Of a stretch of 48,548 nt of DNA, positions 40,375 to 47,771 are shown one piece after another. The stretch is from NCBI GenBank assembly GCA_964458555.1, contig CAYWJH010000019.1, positions 1 to 48,548 on the forward strand. Direction: 5' to 3'. Under the pieces are notes generated by a model, which was given only the letters and a program-made list of their open reading frames with translations, did no database searches and had not been told where the DNA came from. Every line of letters starts with the position of its first letter. Position 1 is the stretch's first letter. Source of the stretch: SLST01 sp964458555. GTDB taxonomy: Bacteria > Spirochaetota > Spirochaetia > DSM-27196 > SLST01. Both the position numbers and the translations under genes were made by a program.

Positions 40375-41343
40375 CTAATGTACCGGCGGCTCGTTCTCGC
40401 GTACAGCCTGACGCTCGGTGAGCGTCTTGAGCATGTCGGCGGTCATGAGGTCGAGGTCGTACTCCGGCTCCCACCCCCATTCGACGCGCGCGGCGTAGTC
40501 CTCGAGGGTGTTCGGCCAGCTGTTCGCGATCGCCTGCCGGACCGGGTCGACGTTGTAGACGATCTCGAAGTCGGGAATGTAGCGGCGGATGTACGCCGCC
40601 TGATCCTCGGGCGAGAAGCTCATCGCCGTGACGTTGAAGGCGTTGCGGTGGCGCAGGCGCGCAGGATCGGCCTCCATCACGTCGATCGCCGCCTTGATCG
40701 CGTCCGGCATGTAGATCATGTCCAGGTACGTGTCGCCCTGCAGGAAGCAGGTATACCGGCGTTCGCGCACCGCCGCGTAGTAGATCTCCACCGCGTAGTC
40801 GGTCGTGCCGCCGCCGGGCGGGGTCACGTTCGAGATGATGCCGGGGAATCGGACCCCTCGCGTATCCACGCCGTACTTGAAGTAGTAGTAGTCGCACAGC
40901 AGCTCGCCGGCGACCTTCGTCACGCCGTACATGGAGGTGGGTCGCTGGATCGTGTCCTGCGGCGTGAAGTCCTTCGGCGTCTGCGGGCCGAACGCGCCTA
41001 TGGAGGAGGGCGTGAAGACGCTCGCGCCCGCCTCGCGCGCGACCTCGAGGACGGCGAACAACCCGTCCATGTTGATCTCCCAGGCGTCCTGAGGGCGCGC
41101 TTCGGCGACCGCGGAGAGCAGAGCCGCGAGATGGTAGACGCGCGTGATGCGTTGTGAACGGACGATCTCCGCGAGCCGTTTGCCGTCGCGCGCGTCGAGG
41201 CGGTAGAATCGAGGGGGTGGGCTCTCCGGCTCGCGAACGTCGGTGACGACGACCGCCTCCTCGCCGTAACGGGAGCGCAACTCGGTCGCGAGCTCCGAAC
41301 CGAGTTGTCCGAGTCCACCGGTGAGTAGGATACGCTCGCCCAC
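40375..41343 (-). CDS. NAD-dependent SDR epimerase/dehydratase, L-threonine 3-dehydrogenase-like
   Basis: A 322-residue extended SDR. The nucleotide fold is TGGLGQLGSELA (8-19), the catalytic Y139-x3-K143 is in SMYGVTKVAGE, and the substrate region TPPGGGTTDYAVEIYYAAV with FLQGDTYLDMIYM is that of SDR-type threonine 3-dehydrogenases. It would oxidise threonine to 2-amino-3-ketobutyrate. I chose GTG 41343 because AAAGGAG lies just upstream; an earlier TTG is unlikely. It is divergent from the XRE-cupin regulator, whose operator lies between them. No glycine C-acetyltransferase is present. Confidence 0.85.
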   Translation of the reverse strand: MGERILLTGGLGQLGSELATELRSRYGEEAVVVTDVREPESPPPRFYRLDARDGKRLAEIVRSQRITRVYHLAALLSAVAEARPQDAWEINMDGLFAVLEVAREAGASVFTPSSIGAFGPQTPKDFTPQDTIQRPTSMYGVTKVAGELLCDYYYFKYGVDTRGVRFPGIISNVTPPGGGTTDYAVEIYYAAVRERRYTCFLQGDTYLDMIYMPDAIKAAIDVMEADPARLRHRNAFNVTAMSFSPEDQAAYIRRYIPDFEIVYNVDPVRQAIANSWPNTLEDYAARVEWGWEPEYDLDLMTADMLKTLTERQAVRENEPPVH

Positions 41344-41353
41344 GAATACTCCT

Positions 41354-41386
41354 TTGACGCCGCGCGCCGTGTTCAATATACTGAAC
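41354..41386 (+). promoter_or_regulatory. Promoter and palindromic operator of the XRE-cupin regulator
   Basis: TTGACG (41354-41359), 17 bases, TATACT (41377-41382) reads to the plus strand. GTTCA (41371-41375), six bases, TGAAC (41382-41386) is a perfect inverted repeat placed on the -10, the form I associate with XRE-cupin regulators. It also lies 28-43 bases before the threonine dehydrogenase start on the other strand. Confidence 0.65.
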
Positions 41387-41445
41387 TCGCTGGTATACTA
41401 TGATGATCGCGCGGCGACGTCAACCGTCACCCGCAAGGAGGAGCG

Positions 41446-42024
41446 ATGAAGCCCGTACCCCCGCCCCAGATCGGTTCGAACATCCAGCGCATCCGCAAAG
41501 AGGAGGGCCTCACCCTCGACGGACTCGCGGAACGAAGCGGTGTCTCCAAGGCGATGCTGAGCCAGATCGAATCGGACAAGGTCAACCCGACGGTGCTCAC
41601 GATCTGGAAGATCGCGCGCGGGCTGGAGGTCGAGCTCGACGCGATCCTCAAGGGGAGCTGGGAGCCGGCGCGCCGATTCGCGGTCACCCGCGAGCAGGAC
41701 GTCGTGACGCTCGACACGTCGGAGAACGGACCGCACCTGCGGGTGTACTCGCCGTTGTCGATGGCGGAGGATCTCGAGATCTACGAGCTCACCTTCGACC
41801 CCGGCACCGAGCTCATCTCCGGGCCCCACGAACCGCGGACGGAGGAGTATCTCACCGTTCTCGAGGGGAAGATCCGAGTCGAAGCCGGGGAGAAGTCCGC
41901 CGAGCTCGGGACCGGCGACTTCATCACCTACCATTGCGACATTGATCACATCATCGCGAACCCGTTCGAAGAGCGGTCGAAGATCCAGATGATCGTCCGG
42001 TTTCACCGCAAGCAGTTTGCCTGA
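41446..42024 (+). CDS. XRE-family HTH plus cupin transcriptional regulator
   Basis: A 192-residue regulator. The N-terminal helix-turn-helix is at about 10-65 (RIRKEEGLTLDGLAERSGVS, then KAMLSQIESDKVNP) and a cupin beta barrel is at about 105-190 (GPHEPRTEEYLTVLEGKIRV, GDFITYHCDIDH). Members sense a small ligand such as an amino acid, polyamine or aldehyde and repress adjacent catabolic genes. The ribosome site is AGGAGG. It is divergent from threonine dehydrogenase and 28 bases before a hydroxyacid dehydrogenase, so either or both are candidate targets. Confidence 0.92.
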   Translation: MKPVPPPQIGSNIQRIRKEEGLTLDGLAERSGVSKAMLSQIESDKVNPTVLTIWKIARGLEVELDAILKGSWEPARRFAVTREQDVVTLDTSENGPHLRVYSPLSMAEDLEIYELTFDPGTELISGPHEPRTEEYLTVLEGKIRVEAGEKSAELGTGDFITYHCDIDHIIANPFEERSKIQMIVRFHRKQFA

Positions 42025-42052
42025 ACGGTCCGGCTACGCTCATATTGACGGT

Positions 42053-43066
42053 ATGAGGATCTGCGTATTCGAAGTGGAGGAGTGGGAGCGCGAGGCGTTC
42101 CGCGAGCTCGGTCAAGATCACGACGTCTGCTTCGTGCGCGAGCCGCTCACGCCGGCGACCGTCGAAGAGCACGCCGACGCGGAGATAGTCTCGGTCTTCA
42201 TCTACTCGAAGGTGACCGCGGACGTCCTGGAGAAGCTCCCGCATCTCAAGCTCGTCGCGACCCGCTCGACCGGCTACGACCACATTGACCAGGAGTGGTG
42301 CGACCAGCGTTCGATCCCGGTGACGAACGTGCCCACCTACGGTGATAACACCGTCGCCGAGCACACCATGGGCCTGCTGCTGACGATCAGCCACAACCTC
42401 ACCGAGGCGATCGACCGCACTCGAAAGGGAGATTTCAGCTTCGTCGGTTTGCAGGGGTTCGACCTGCTCGACAAGGTGTTCGGCGTAATCGGTACCGGCA
42501 GTATCGGGCAGCACGTCATCCGGATGGCGCGCGGGTTTGGCATGGACATCATCGCCTTCGACGTCAAGCCGGACGACGAGCTCGCGCGATCGCTCGGGTT
42601 CCGGTACGTCGGCATGGACGAGCTGCTCGCGACCTCCGACGTCATCACGCTGCACGTTCCCTATTCGGCGAAGACGCATCACCTCATCGGGGCGCCCGAG
42701 TTCGAGAAGATGAAGGACGGGGTCGTGTTTCTGAACACCTCGCGCGGACCCCTCATGGACGTCAAGGCGCTCGTCCAGGCGATCGCTCGCAAGAAGGTCC
42801 GTGCGGTCGGGCTCGACGTCCTGCCCGAGGAGCCGACGATCCGGGAGGAGGCCGAGCTCCTCCACCACGCGTTTCGTGAGCATCACCACATGGAAACGCT
42901 GCTCGCCGACCATATTCTTCTGCGACTGCGCAACGTCTATATCACCCCGCACAGCGCGTTCAACACGCGGGAGGCCGTCGCGCGTATCCTCCGCACGACG
43001 GCCGAGAATATCCGGGCTTATGCGGCGGGGAAGATGCAGAACGTCGTAAACCAGGTCGGCTCATGA
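42053..43066 (+). CDS. D-2-hydroxyacid dehydrogenase, NAD-dependent
   Basis: A 337-residue D-isomer-specific 2-hydroxyacid dehydrogenase. The nucleotide fold is GTGSIG (147-152) with D170 ending strand 2, so NAD. The catalytic R231 (NTSRGPLMD), an E near 259-260 (VLPEEPT) and H300 (ITPHSAF) are present. The HHMETLLADHIL insert before the last strand is like D-lactate dehydrogenases. It could reduce pyruvate to D-lactate or handle a related keto acid. ATG 42053 follows the regulator stop by 28 bases, and its end overlaps the HAD gene by four bases. Confidence 0.88.
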   Translation: MRICVFEVEEWEREAFRELGQDHDVCFVREPLTPATVEEHADAEIVSVFIYSKVTADVLEKLPHLKLVATRSTGYDHIDQEWCDQRSIPVTNVPTYGDNTVAEHTMGLLLTISHNLTEAIDRTRKGDFSFVGLQGFDLLDKVFGVIGTGSIGQHVIRMARGFGMDIIAFDVKPDDELARSLGFRYVGMDELLATSDVITLHVPYSAKTHHLIGAPEFEKMKDGVVFLNTSRGPLMDVKALVQAIARKKVRAVGLDVLPEEPTIREEAELLHHAFREHHHMETLLADHILLRLRNVYITPHSAFNTREAVARILRTTAENIRAYAAGKMQNVVNQVGS

Positions 43067-44283
43067 CGATCGGCGAGCTCTACGAGCTCTTCGATACGCT
43101 GCGGCCGCACCGTCGGAGGGCGGCCTCGGCCATCCTCGAGCTCGGCCTCGACGCCGATACTTCGCGGGCGTGCCGCGCGTCCGAACCGTGTTGGCAGGCG
43201 CTCGAGCGTCTGCAGCAAGCGCGCGAGCGGCTCGATTCGCTCCCCGGCGAGGGACCGGTGCGCGAGCTCTCCGTCGACGGACGCGAGGTGCGTCTGACGC
43301 TCGACTACGAGCTCTCCGAGCTCGACCGCGACCTGCTCTGTCTGCGCGAGGGCATGGAAGGCGTCGCACGTACGCTGCGCGTCCCGGGTTCCTTCGAGAC
43401 CGAGTTCGAGCAACTCGTCGCCCTGCTTTCCGACCATCGCTACGCCGCGGTCTTCACCGATCGCGACGGGACGATCGCGAACTACTGTGGGCGCTACCGC
43501 TCCTCCCACCAGCCGCTCTACGCGGCGGTCCGCATCGGGCGGTACGCGCGCGAGCGCACCGACAACTTCGTCGTGGTGACCTCCGGGCCGCTCTACGGGC
43601 AGGGGCTGCTGAGCCTCAGCGCCTTTCCCGAGGGCACGGTCCACCTCACCGGGAGCAAGGGGCGCGAGTACCTCTTCGCCGACGGTGAGGCGGGCAGCTA
43701 TCCGCTGACCGAGGAGCAGAGCGCGGCGCTCATCGAGCTCGACCACCGGATCGAGGCGCTGCTCGAGCGGCCCGAGTACCACGTGCTGCCGCTCGTGGGA
43801 TCGGGCTACCAACGAAAGTTCGGACAGCTGACGGTGAGCCGTCAGGACATGCACCGCAGCGTGCCCGCCGAGGTTTCGCAGAGCTTCTTCGACGATGTGC
43901 GCGGGGCCGTCCGCGACCTCGACCCGTACGGCGAGCGCATCGAGGTCGTCGACACCGGGTTCGACCTCGAGCTCACCCTCACCGCCGAGGGGTCGCGCTC
44001 GCGCGGGTTCGACAAGGGCGACGGGGTCGGGTTCCTCCTCGGCGAGCTCGGCCTCCAGCCGCGCGGCGAACCGGTGCTCGTGTGCGGGGACACCGCGAGC
44101 GACGTACCCATGGTTGAGTTTCTTGCCGACGCCGGGTATGAAGTAGACGCGGTATTCGTGGCTGCCGACGAGGAGCTCGAGCGCGCGGTGAGACGCCGTT
44201 CGACGCGGGTGGCGTTCTGCTCGGGACCGGACGTCCTCGTCTCGGCGCTCGGTGCGGTCGGTCGCACGAAAGGAGCGAGCTGA
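43063..44283 (+). CDS. HAD hydrolase, trehalose-phosphate-phosphatase-like
   Basis: A 406-residue protein. The N-terminal 120 residues are helical and unassigned. The HAD core begins at FTDRDGTIAN (D133-x-D135). Motif II is VVVTSGP, motif III the K in FDKGDGVGFLL, and motif IV is CGDTASDVPMVE. The cap insert contains EYHVLPLVGSGYQRKFGQL. The closest visible relatives are trehalose-6-phosphate or glucosylglycerol-phosphate phosphatases. It starts four bases inside the hydroxyacid dehydrogenase stop and its stop abuts the next start, so the three are coupled. Confidence 0.82.
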   Translation: MTIGELYELFDTLRPHRRRAASAILELGLDADTSRACRASEPCWQALERLQQARERLDSLPGEGPVRELSVDGREVRLTLDYELSELDRDLLCLREGMEGVARTLRVPGSFETEFEQLVALLSDHRYAAVFTDRDGTIANYCGRYRSSHQPLYAAVRIGRYARERTDNFVVVTSGPLYGQGLLSLSAFPEGTVHLTGSKGREYLFADGEAGSYPLTEEQSAALIELDHRIEALLERPEYHVLPLVGSGYQRKFGQLTVSRQDMHRSVPAEVSQSFFDDVRGAVRDLDPYGERIEVVDTGFDLELTLTAEGSRSRGFDKGDGVGFLLGELGLQPRGEPVLVCGDTASDVPMVEFLADAGYEVDAVFVAADEELERAVRRRSTRVAFCSGPDVLVSALGAVGRTKGAS

Positions 44284-45042
44284 ATGGAACATATCGAACT
44301 ACCCGAAGGCGCCGTCTTCGATCTCGACGGCGTCATCACCGACACCGCGGTGATCCACTTCCGCGCGTGGAAGGAGACCTTCGACGAGCTGCTGCGCGCG
44401 CGGGAGGGCGAGGGCTTCACCCCGTTCGAGCACGACCGTGACTACGTGCCCTACGTCGACGGGAAACCGCGGTACGACGGCGTGTCCGCCTTTCTCGCCT
44501 CGCGCGGGATCGAGCTGCCGCACGGCGAGGCCTCGGACGTACCGGGGCAGGATAGCGTCTGCGCGGTCGGCAACGCCAAGAACGAGCGGTTTCGTGACAT
44601 CGTGAAGAGCGGAGACATCCCCGTCTTCGAGACGACGATGGCGGTCGTCGAGGACCTCATCGCCGGCGGCGTTCACTGCGGCGTGGCGAGCTCGAGCCGC
44701 AACTGCCGCTTCGTGCTCGAGCAGACGGGTTTGCTCGAACGGTTCGAGACCGTGGTAGACGGCACCGACAGCCGCGAGCTCGGACTCACCGGCAAGCCGG
44801 CGCCCGATATCTTCGTGACCGCCTGCGAGCGGATGGGCGTCTCGCCGGAACGGAGCATGATGGTGGAAGACGCCTATTCGGGCGTTGAAGCGGGAAAGAA
44901 CGGGTCGTTCGGGCTCGTGCTCGGCGTCGCGCGAAACGGCGACCCCGACGGGTTGCGCGAGCGGGGTGCGCACATGGTCGTCACCGACCTGGGCGAGACG
45001 AGCGCGAGCGAGATCGTGCGCTGGTTCGCCGAGCGGGGGTGA
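44284..45042 (+). CDS. Beta-phosphoglucomutase-like HAD enzyme
   Basis: A 252-residue C1-capped HAD. Motif I is D13-L-D15-G (VFDLDGVITD), with acid-base D15 and the start of the cap at HFRAWK. GVASSSRNC is motif II, the K is in TGKPAPDIF, and VEDAYSGVEAG is motif IV. It should interconvert beta-glucose-1-phosphate and glucose-6-phosphate. Such genes normally stand beside a GH65 disaccharide phosphorylase. The plus strand runs into the assembly gap 22 bases after this stop, so that partner, if present, is missing here. Confidence 0.88.
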   Translation: MEHIELPEGAVFDLDGVITDTAVIHFRAWKETFDELLRAREGEGFTPFEHDRDYVPYVDGKPRYDGVSAFLASRGIELPHGEASDVPGQDSVCAVGNAKNERFRDIVKSGDIPVFETTMAVVEDLIAGGVHCGVASSSRNCRFVLEQTGLLERFETVVDGTDSRELGLTGKPAPDIFVTACERMGVSPERSMMVEDAYSGVEAGKNGSFGLVLGVARNGDPDGLRERGAHMVVTDLGETSASEIVRWFAERG

Positions 45043-45064
45043 AACGCCGACCGGGTCCCGTGCC

Positions 45065-45164
45065 NNNNNNNNNNNNNNNNNNNNNNNNNNNNNNNNNNNN
45101 NNNNNNNNNNNNNNNNNNNNNNNNNNNNNNNNNNNNNNNNNNNNNNNNNNNNNNNNNNNNNNNN
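45065..45164. other. Scaffold gap of 100 N
   Basis: Exactly 100 unknown bases, the conventional filler for a gap of unknown size. It breaks the stretch between the beta-phosphoglucomutase gene and ribosomal protein THX. A gene or several genes could be missing. Confidence 0.98.
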
Positions 45165-45179
45165 CCCCCCAGATCGGCC

Positions 45180-45290
45180 TTACATCGACCCCTTGTTGCG
45201 GTCGTGGTTGCGTTGCTTCTTTGGTCTCCGTTTGCCGTAGGTCCCTCGCCAGAGCTTTCCCTTTCGGCTTCGTCGGTCACCGCGTCCCAT
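45180..45290 (-). CDS. 30S ribosomal protein THX (bTHX)
   Basis: A 36-residue highly basic protein, MGRGDRRSRKGKLWRGTYGK followed by RRPKKQRNHDRNKGSM. The GKGDxxTRRGKIWRGTYGKRRPKK pattern is that of bTHX, which sits in the head of the 30S subunit. ATG 45290 is preceded by GGAGGTGCT, a good ribosome site. It ends only 15 bases after the gap. It is divergent from the small membrane protein gene at 45372. Confidence 0.9.
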   Translation of the reverse strand: MGRGDRRSRKGKLWRGTYGKRRPKKQRNHDRNKGSM

Positions 45291-45325
45291 AGCACCTCCA
45301 TGCAGTTTCGCCGCTTCCCTGGCGT

Positions 45326-45354
45326 TTGGCCAATCGACGGCTCGGGTGTATGCT
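45326..45354 (+). promoter_or_regulatory. Promoter for the small membrane protein
   Basis: TTGGCC (45326-45331), 17 bases, TATGCT (45349-45354). Initiation near 45361 gives a leader of about 11 bases to ATG 45372. Confidence 0.45.
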
Positions 45355-45371
45355 ACGGTATGCATGAATCG

Positions 45372-45893
45372 ATGGTCAAGTTCGCCCTGATCCTGATCGC
45401 GCTGCTCGCGCTCGTCGCCGGCGGCGTGCTCCTGATCATCCCGGGGTGGTACGTGGAGCTCGCGCAGATCGAAGACACGAGCCTCGCGTGGATGCGGTTC
45501 TTCGGTGCGGGGCTCGTGTCGGTCCAGGGCTTCGGGTTGCTGATCGCGGCGTTCCGCAGGCGGGATACGAACCCGCTGGTCGGGCTCATCGCGCTCGCGA
45601 GCACCGCCGAAGCAGCGGTGCTGTGGTACTCGCTCCTCGGCGGCGAGTTCGGTTCCGGCGCGCTCTGGGCGGTCGTCGTCCCGGGAATCGTTGCCGCAGC
45701 CGGTGCGGTGCTGCTCTGGGGGGCGTGGCTGTCGCGACGCAAGACCTTGAAGCCCCTCTCGGGGCCGAACCAGCAGGTCGTGGAAGGCGCTCCGGGCGGC
45801 GCGCAGGTCGGCGATACGCAGGTGGACGAGGCGGTCGGCCCCGGTCAGGCGCATGCCGGCGACCAGGGCCCGGCGCCACACGCCGGCGGGTGA
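45372..45893 (+). CDS. Small four-helix membrane protein of unknown function
   Basis: A 173-residue protein with hydrophobic segments at about 3-26, 42-63, 68-92 and 97-121, then a hydrophilic tail of about 50 residues rich in G, Q, A and P. I do not recognise a family; the core is like small membrane proteins of unknown role. An ATG at 45360 would add four residues, but it lies at the predicted transcription start. The tail composition is unlike the core and might be partly an extension through drift of the stop. Confidence 0.6.
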   Translation: MVKFALILIALLALVAGGVLLIIPGWYVELAQIEDTSLAWMRFFGAGLVSVQGFGLLIAAFRRRDTNPLVGLIALASTAEAAVLWYSLLGGEFGSGALWAVVVPGIVAAAGAVLLWGAWLSRRKTLKPLSGPNQQVVEGAPGGAQVGDTQVDEAVGPGQAHAGDQGPAPHAGG

Positions 45894-45936
45894 GTCGGAC
45901 AGCGGGCTCACGACGCGGCCGGGTGCCGGAGCGATT

Positions 45937-46692
45937 CTACTCGGCGCGCGGCACCCGTGTAAACGCGCTCGCGCCGCGGTAGCGCGCCGGCACGGCCATG
46001 CCCACCTCGCCGAGGAGACGGTCCCAGGGCTCGGTCAGCTCCATCCTGATCTCAACGGGCTCGGCGCTCGACGGGTGTGCGAACCGGAGCGCGACCGCGC
46101 GCAGGAAGAGATACCTCTCGCCCAGACGCTTCCACGCCCAGCGGTTGTACTCCCGGTCGCCGTGTTTGTTGTCGCCGATGACCGGGTGGTTGATGCGGTG
46201 CAGGTGCCTGCGCGCCTGATGGCTGCGGCCGGTATGCAGCGAGAGCTCGACCAGGCTGAACCACGCCTCGCCGTAGCGGCCGATCGGTTCGGCCACCCGT
46301 CCGCGGTCGAGCGTGCGGTAATCGGTGATCGCCTGCTGCGCGTCCCCGGTCGACCGTCCGGCGATGGGGAGCTCGACCGTGCCCGCGTCGTCGAGGTGCC
46401 CGCGAACGAGCGCGAGGTAACGCTTGTCGACCTCACGCTCGCGGAACTGGCGCGAGAGCTCGCCGGCCGCGGTGGAGTGACGGGCGAGCACCATCGCTCC
46501 GGTGGTCATTCGGTCGAGCCGGTGCACGTTGTGGACGCGGGCGCCGAGCCTGCTGCCGAGCACCATCACGACGGTGGGGCTGTGCCGATCGAAGCTGTTC
46601 GCGTGCGTCAGCATCGCCGGCGGCTTGTCGATCACGACGATGTCGTCGTCGGCGTAGAGGATCGTGATCGGCGCGGTCGACTCGTTCGGCAT
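45937..46692 (-). CDS. RluA-family pseudouridine synthase, TruC-like
   Basis: A 251-residue enzyme. The catalytic aspartate is D60 in VHRLDRMTTGAM, the Tyr/Lys region is DKRYLALVRG, and SLHTGRSHQARRHLHRINHPVIGD matches the TruC/RluA C-terminal core with Arg. It converts uridine to pseudouridine in tRNA or rRNA. The lack of an S4 domain and the HTGRSHQ..HxxxxxHPVIGDxxHGD pattern favour TruC (U65 of tRNA). No gene name is given because the site is not certain. Confidence 0.88.
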   Translation of the reverse strand: MPNESTAPITILYADDDIVVIDKPPAMLTHANSFDRHSPTVVMVLGSRLGARVHNVHRLDRMTTGAMVLARHSTAAGELSRQFREREVDKRYLALVRGHLDDAGTVELPIAGRSTGDAQQAITDYRTLDRGRVAEPIGRYGEAWFSLVELSLHTGRSHQARRHLHRINHPVIGDNKHGDREYNRWAWKRLGERYLFLRAVALRFAHPSSAEPVEIRMELTEPWDRLLGEVGMAVPARYRGASAFTRVPRAE

Positions 46693-46788
46693 GCGGCCAT
46701 CCTAGCCCATCGCCGCCCGGGCGTGAAGATCTCCGCCTGCCGCCGGAGGCACTGGACATCGGCCCGGCGAGCGTGCACCTTTGCCGGC

Positions 46789-47724
46789 ATGACCGTGCGT
46801 CAGTTCCTCGCCGTGGTGGAGATGCGAACCAAGGCAATCAGCGTCTCCACGTACACGCTGGCGACCGTCTACACCGCGAGCGCCGGGTTCCGCGTCTCCT
46901 GGCTCGAGGCGGTCCTCCTCGCGGTCGCGGTCCTCTGCGTCGATATGGGTACGACGGCGTTCAACTCCTTCTACGACTACGCGCGCCGCATCGACACCAG
47001 GCACTCGACCGAGGAACGCGACAAGGTCCTCGTGCACGAGGGGGTCGCGCCCGGCCACGCGCTCGTGGTCTCGCTCGTTCTCTACCTGCTCGCGGGCGTC
47101 GCCGGGATCGCCGTCGCGCTCCTCTCATCCGGGTGGATCATCGTCGCCGGTGTGGCGAGCATGCTCGTGGGCTTCCTCTACAACGGCGGTCCGCTGCCCA
47201 TCTCGCGCACCCCGGCGGGCGAGGTGTTCGCCGGCGGCTTTCTGGGGACGGTGCTCTTTCTCGTCGTCTACGGCGTGCACGCCGGGCGCCTCGACACCGC
47301 CGCGCTCGTCGCGTCGATACCGAGTACGCTCCTCATCGCTGCGGTGCTCACGGTGAACAATACGTGCGACATCGAGGGGGATCGATCTGCAGGCAGGCGA
47401 ACGCTCTCCATCGTCGTCGGGCCGACGGCGGCGACGATCCTCGTCGACGCGCTCGCCGCCGGCGCCTACGCGCTGCTCGCGACCATGATGATTCCGCCGC
47501 TGCGCTCAGGCGTCTTCGGCGGAATCGGGCTGCCGGTCTTTCCGCCGCCGGCGCCCCTCTTCGTCGCGGCGGGGGCGGCGGCGACGGCCGCGGTGCTCGC
47601 GGGCATGCACGCGAGAGGCTACGGCCGCGCGACCAAGAGCGCGAACATGACGTCGATCATCGCCGTCGTCGCGATCTACACGCTCGCCTACGCCGCCGCG
47701 CTGCTTCTCGCGCGGCCGGCGTAG
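46789..47724 (+). CDS. UbiA-family prenyltransferase, MenA-like
   Basis: A 311-residue membrane protein with about nine hydrophobic segments. The first Asp-rich motif is N59-SFYD63YARRID69 and the second is NNTCDIEGDRSAGRRTL. These bind magnesium and prenyl diphosphate. The N-D-I-E-x-D-x-x-x-x-K/R-T pattern is that of 1,4-dihydroxy-2-naphthoate prenyltransferase (menaquinone) rather than UbiA proper. No other menaquinone gene is in the window. ATG 46789 was chosen; there is no strong ribosome site. Confidence 0.85.
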   Translation: MTVRQFLAVVEMRTKAISVSTYTLATVYTASAGFRVSWLEAVLLAVAVLCVDMGTTAFNSFYDYARRIDTRHSTEERDKVLVHEGVAPGHALVVSLVLYLLAGVAGIAVALLSSGWIIVAGVASMLVGFLYNGGPLPISRTPAGEVFAGGFLGTVLFLVVYGVHAGRLDTAALVASIPSTLLIAAVLTVNNTCDIEGDRSAGRRTLSIVVGPTAATILVDALAAGAYALLATMMIPPLRSGVFGGIGLPVFPPPAPLFVAAGAAATAAVLAGMHARGYGRATKSANMTSIIAVVAIYTLAYAAALLLARPA

Positions 47725-47771
47725 GGAGGGCCCTGACGGCTGCACGGGCGTTGTCCGCAGGGCGTGTGGCC

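Noticed and set aside
45165..45180. AGATCGG next to the gap as adapter contamination
   Set aside because: Only seven bases match the common adapter and the following bases differ; the gene for THX starts normally beyond it. Still possible but not supported.
45291..45911. Minus-strand frame extending upstream of ribosomal protein THX
   Set aside because: Its residues (MRLTGADRLVHLRIADL and so on) are antisense to the membrane protein, and the THX start at 45290 has its own ribosome site and the full family length.
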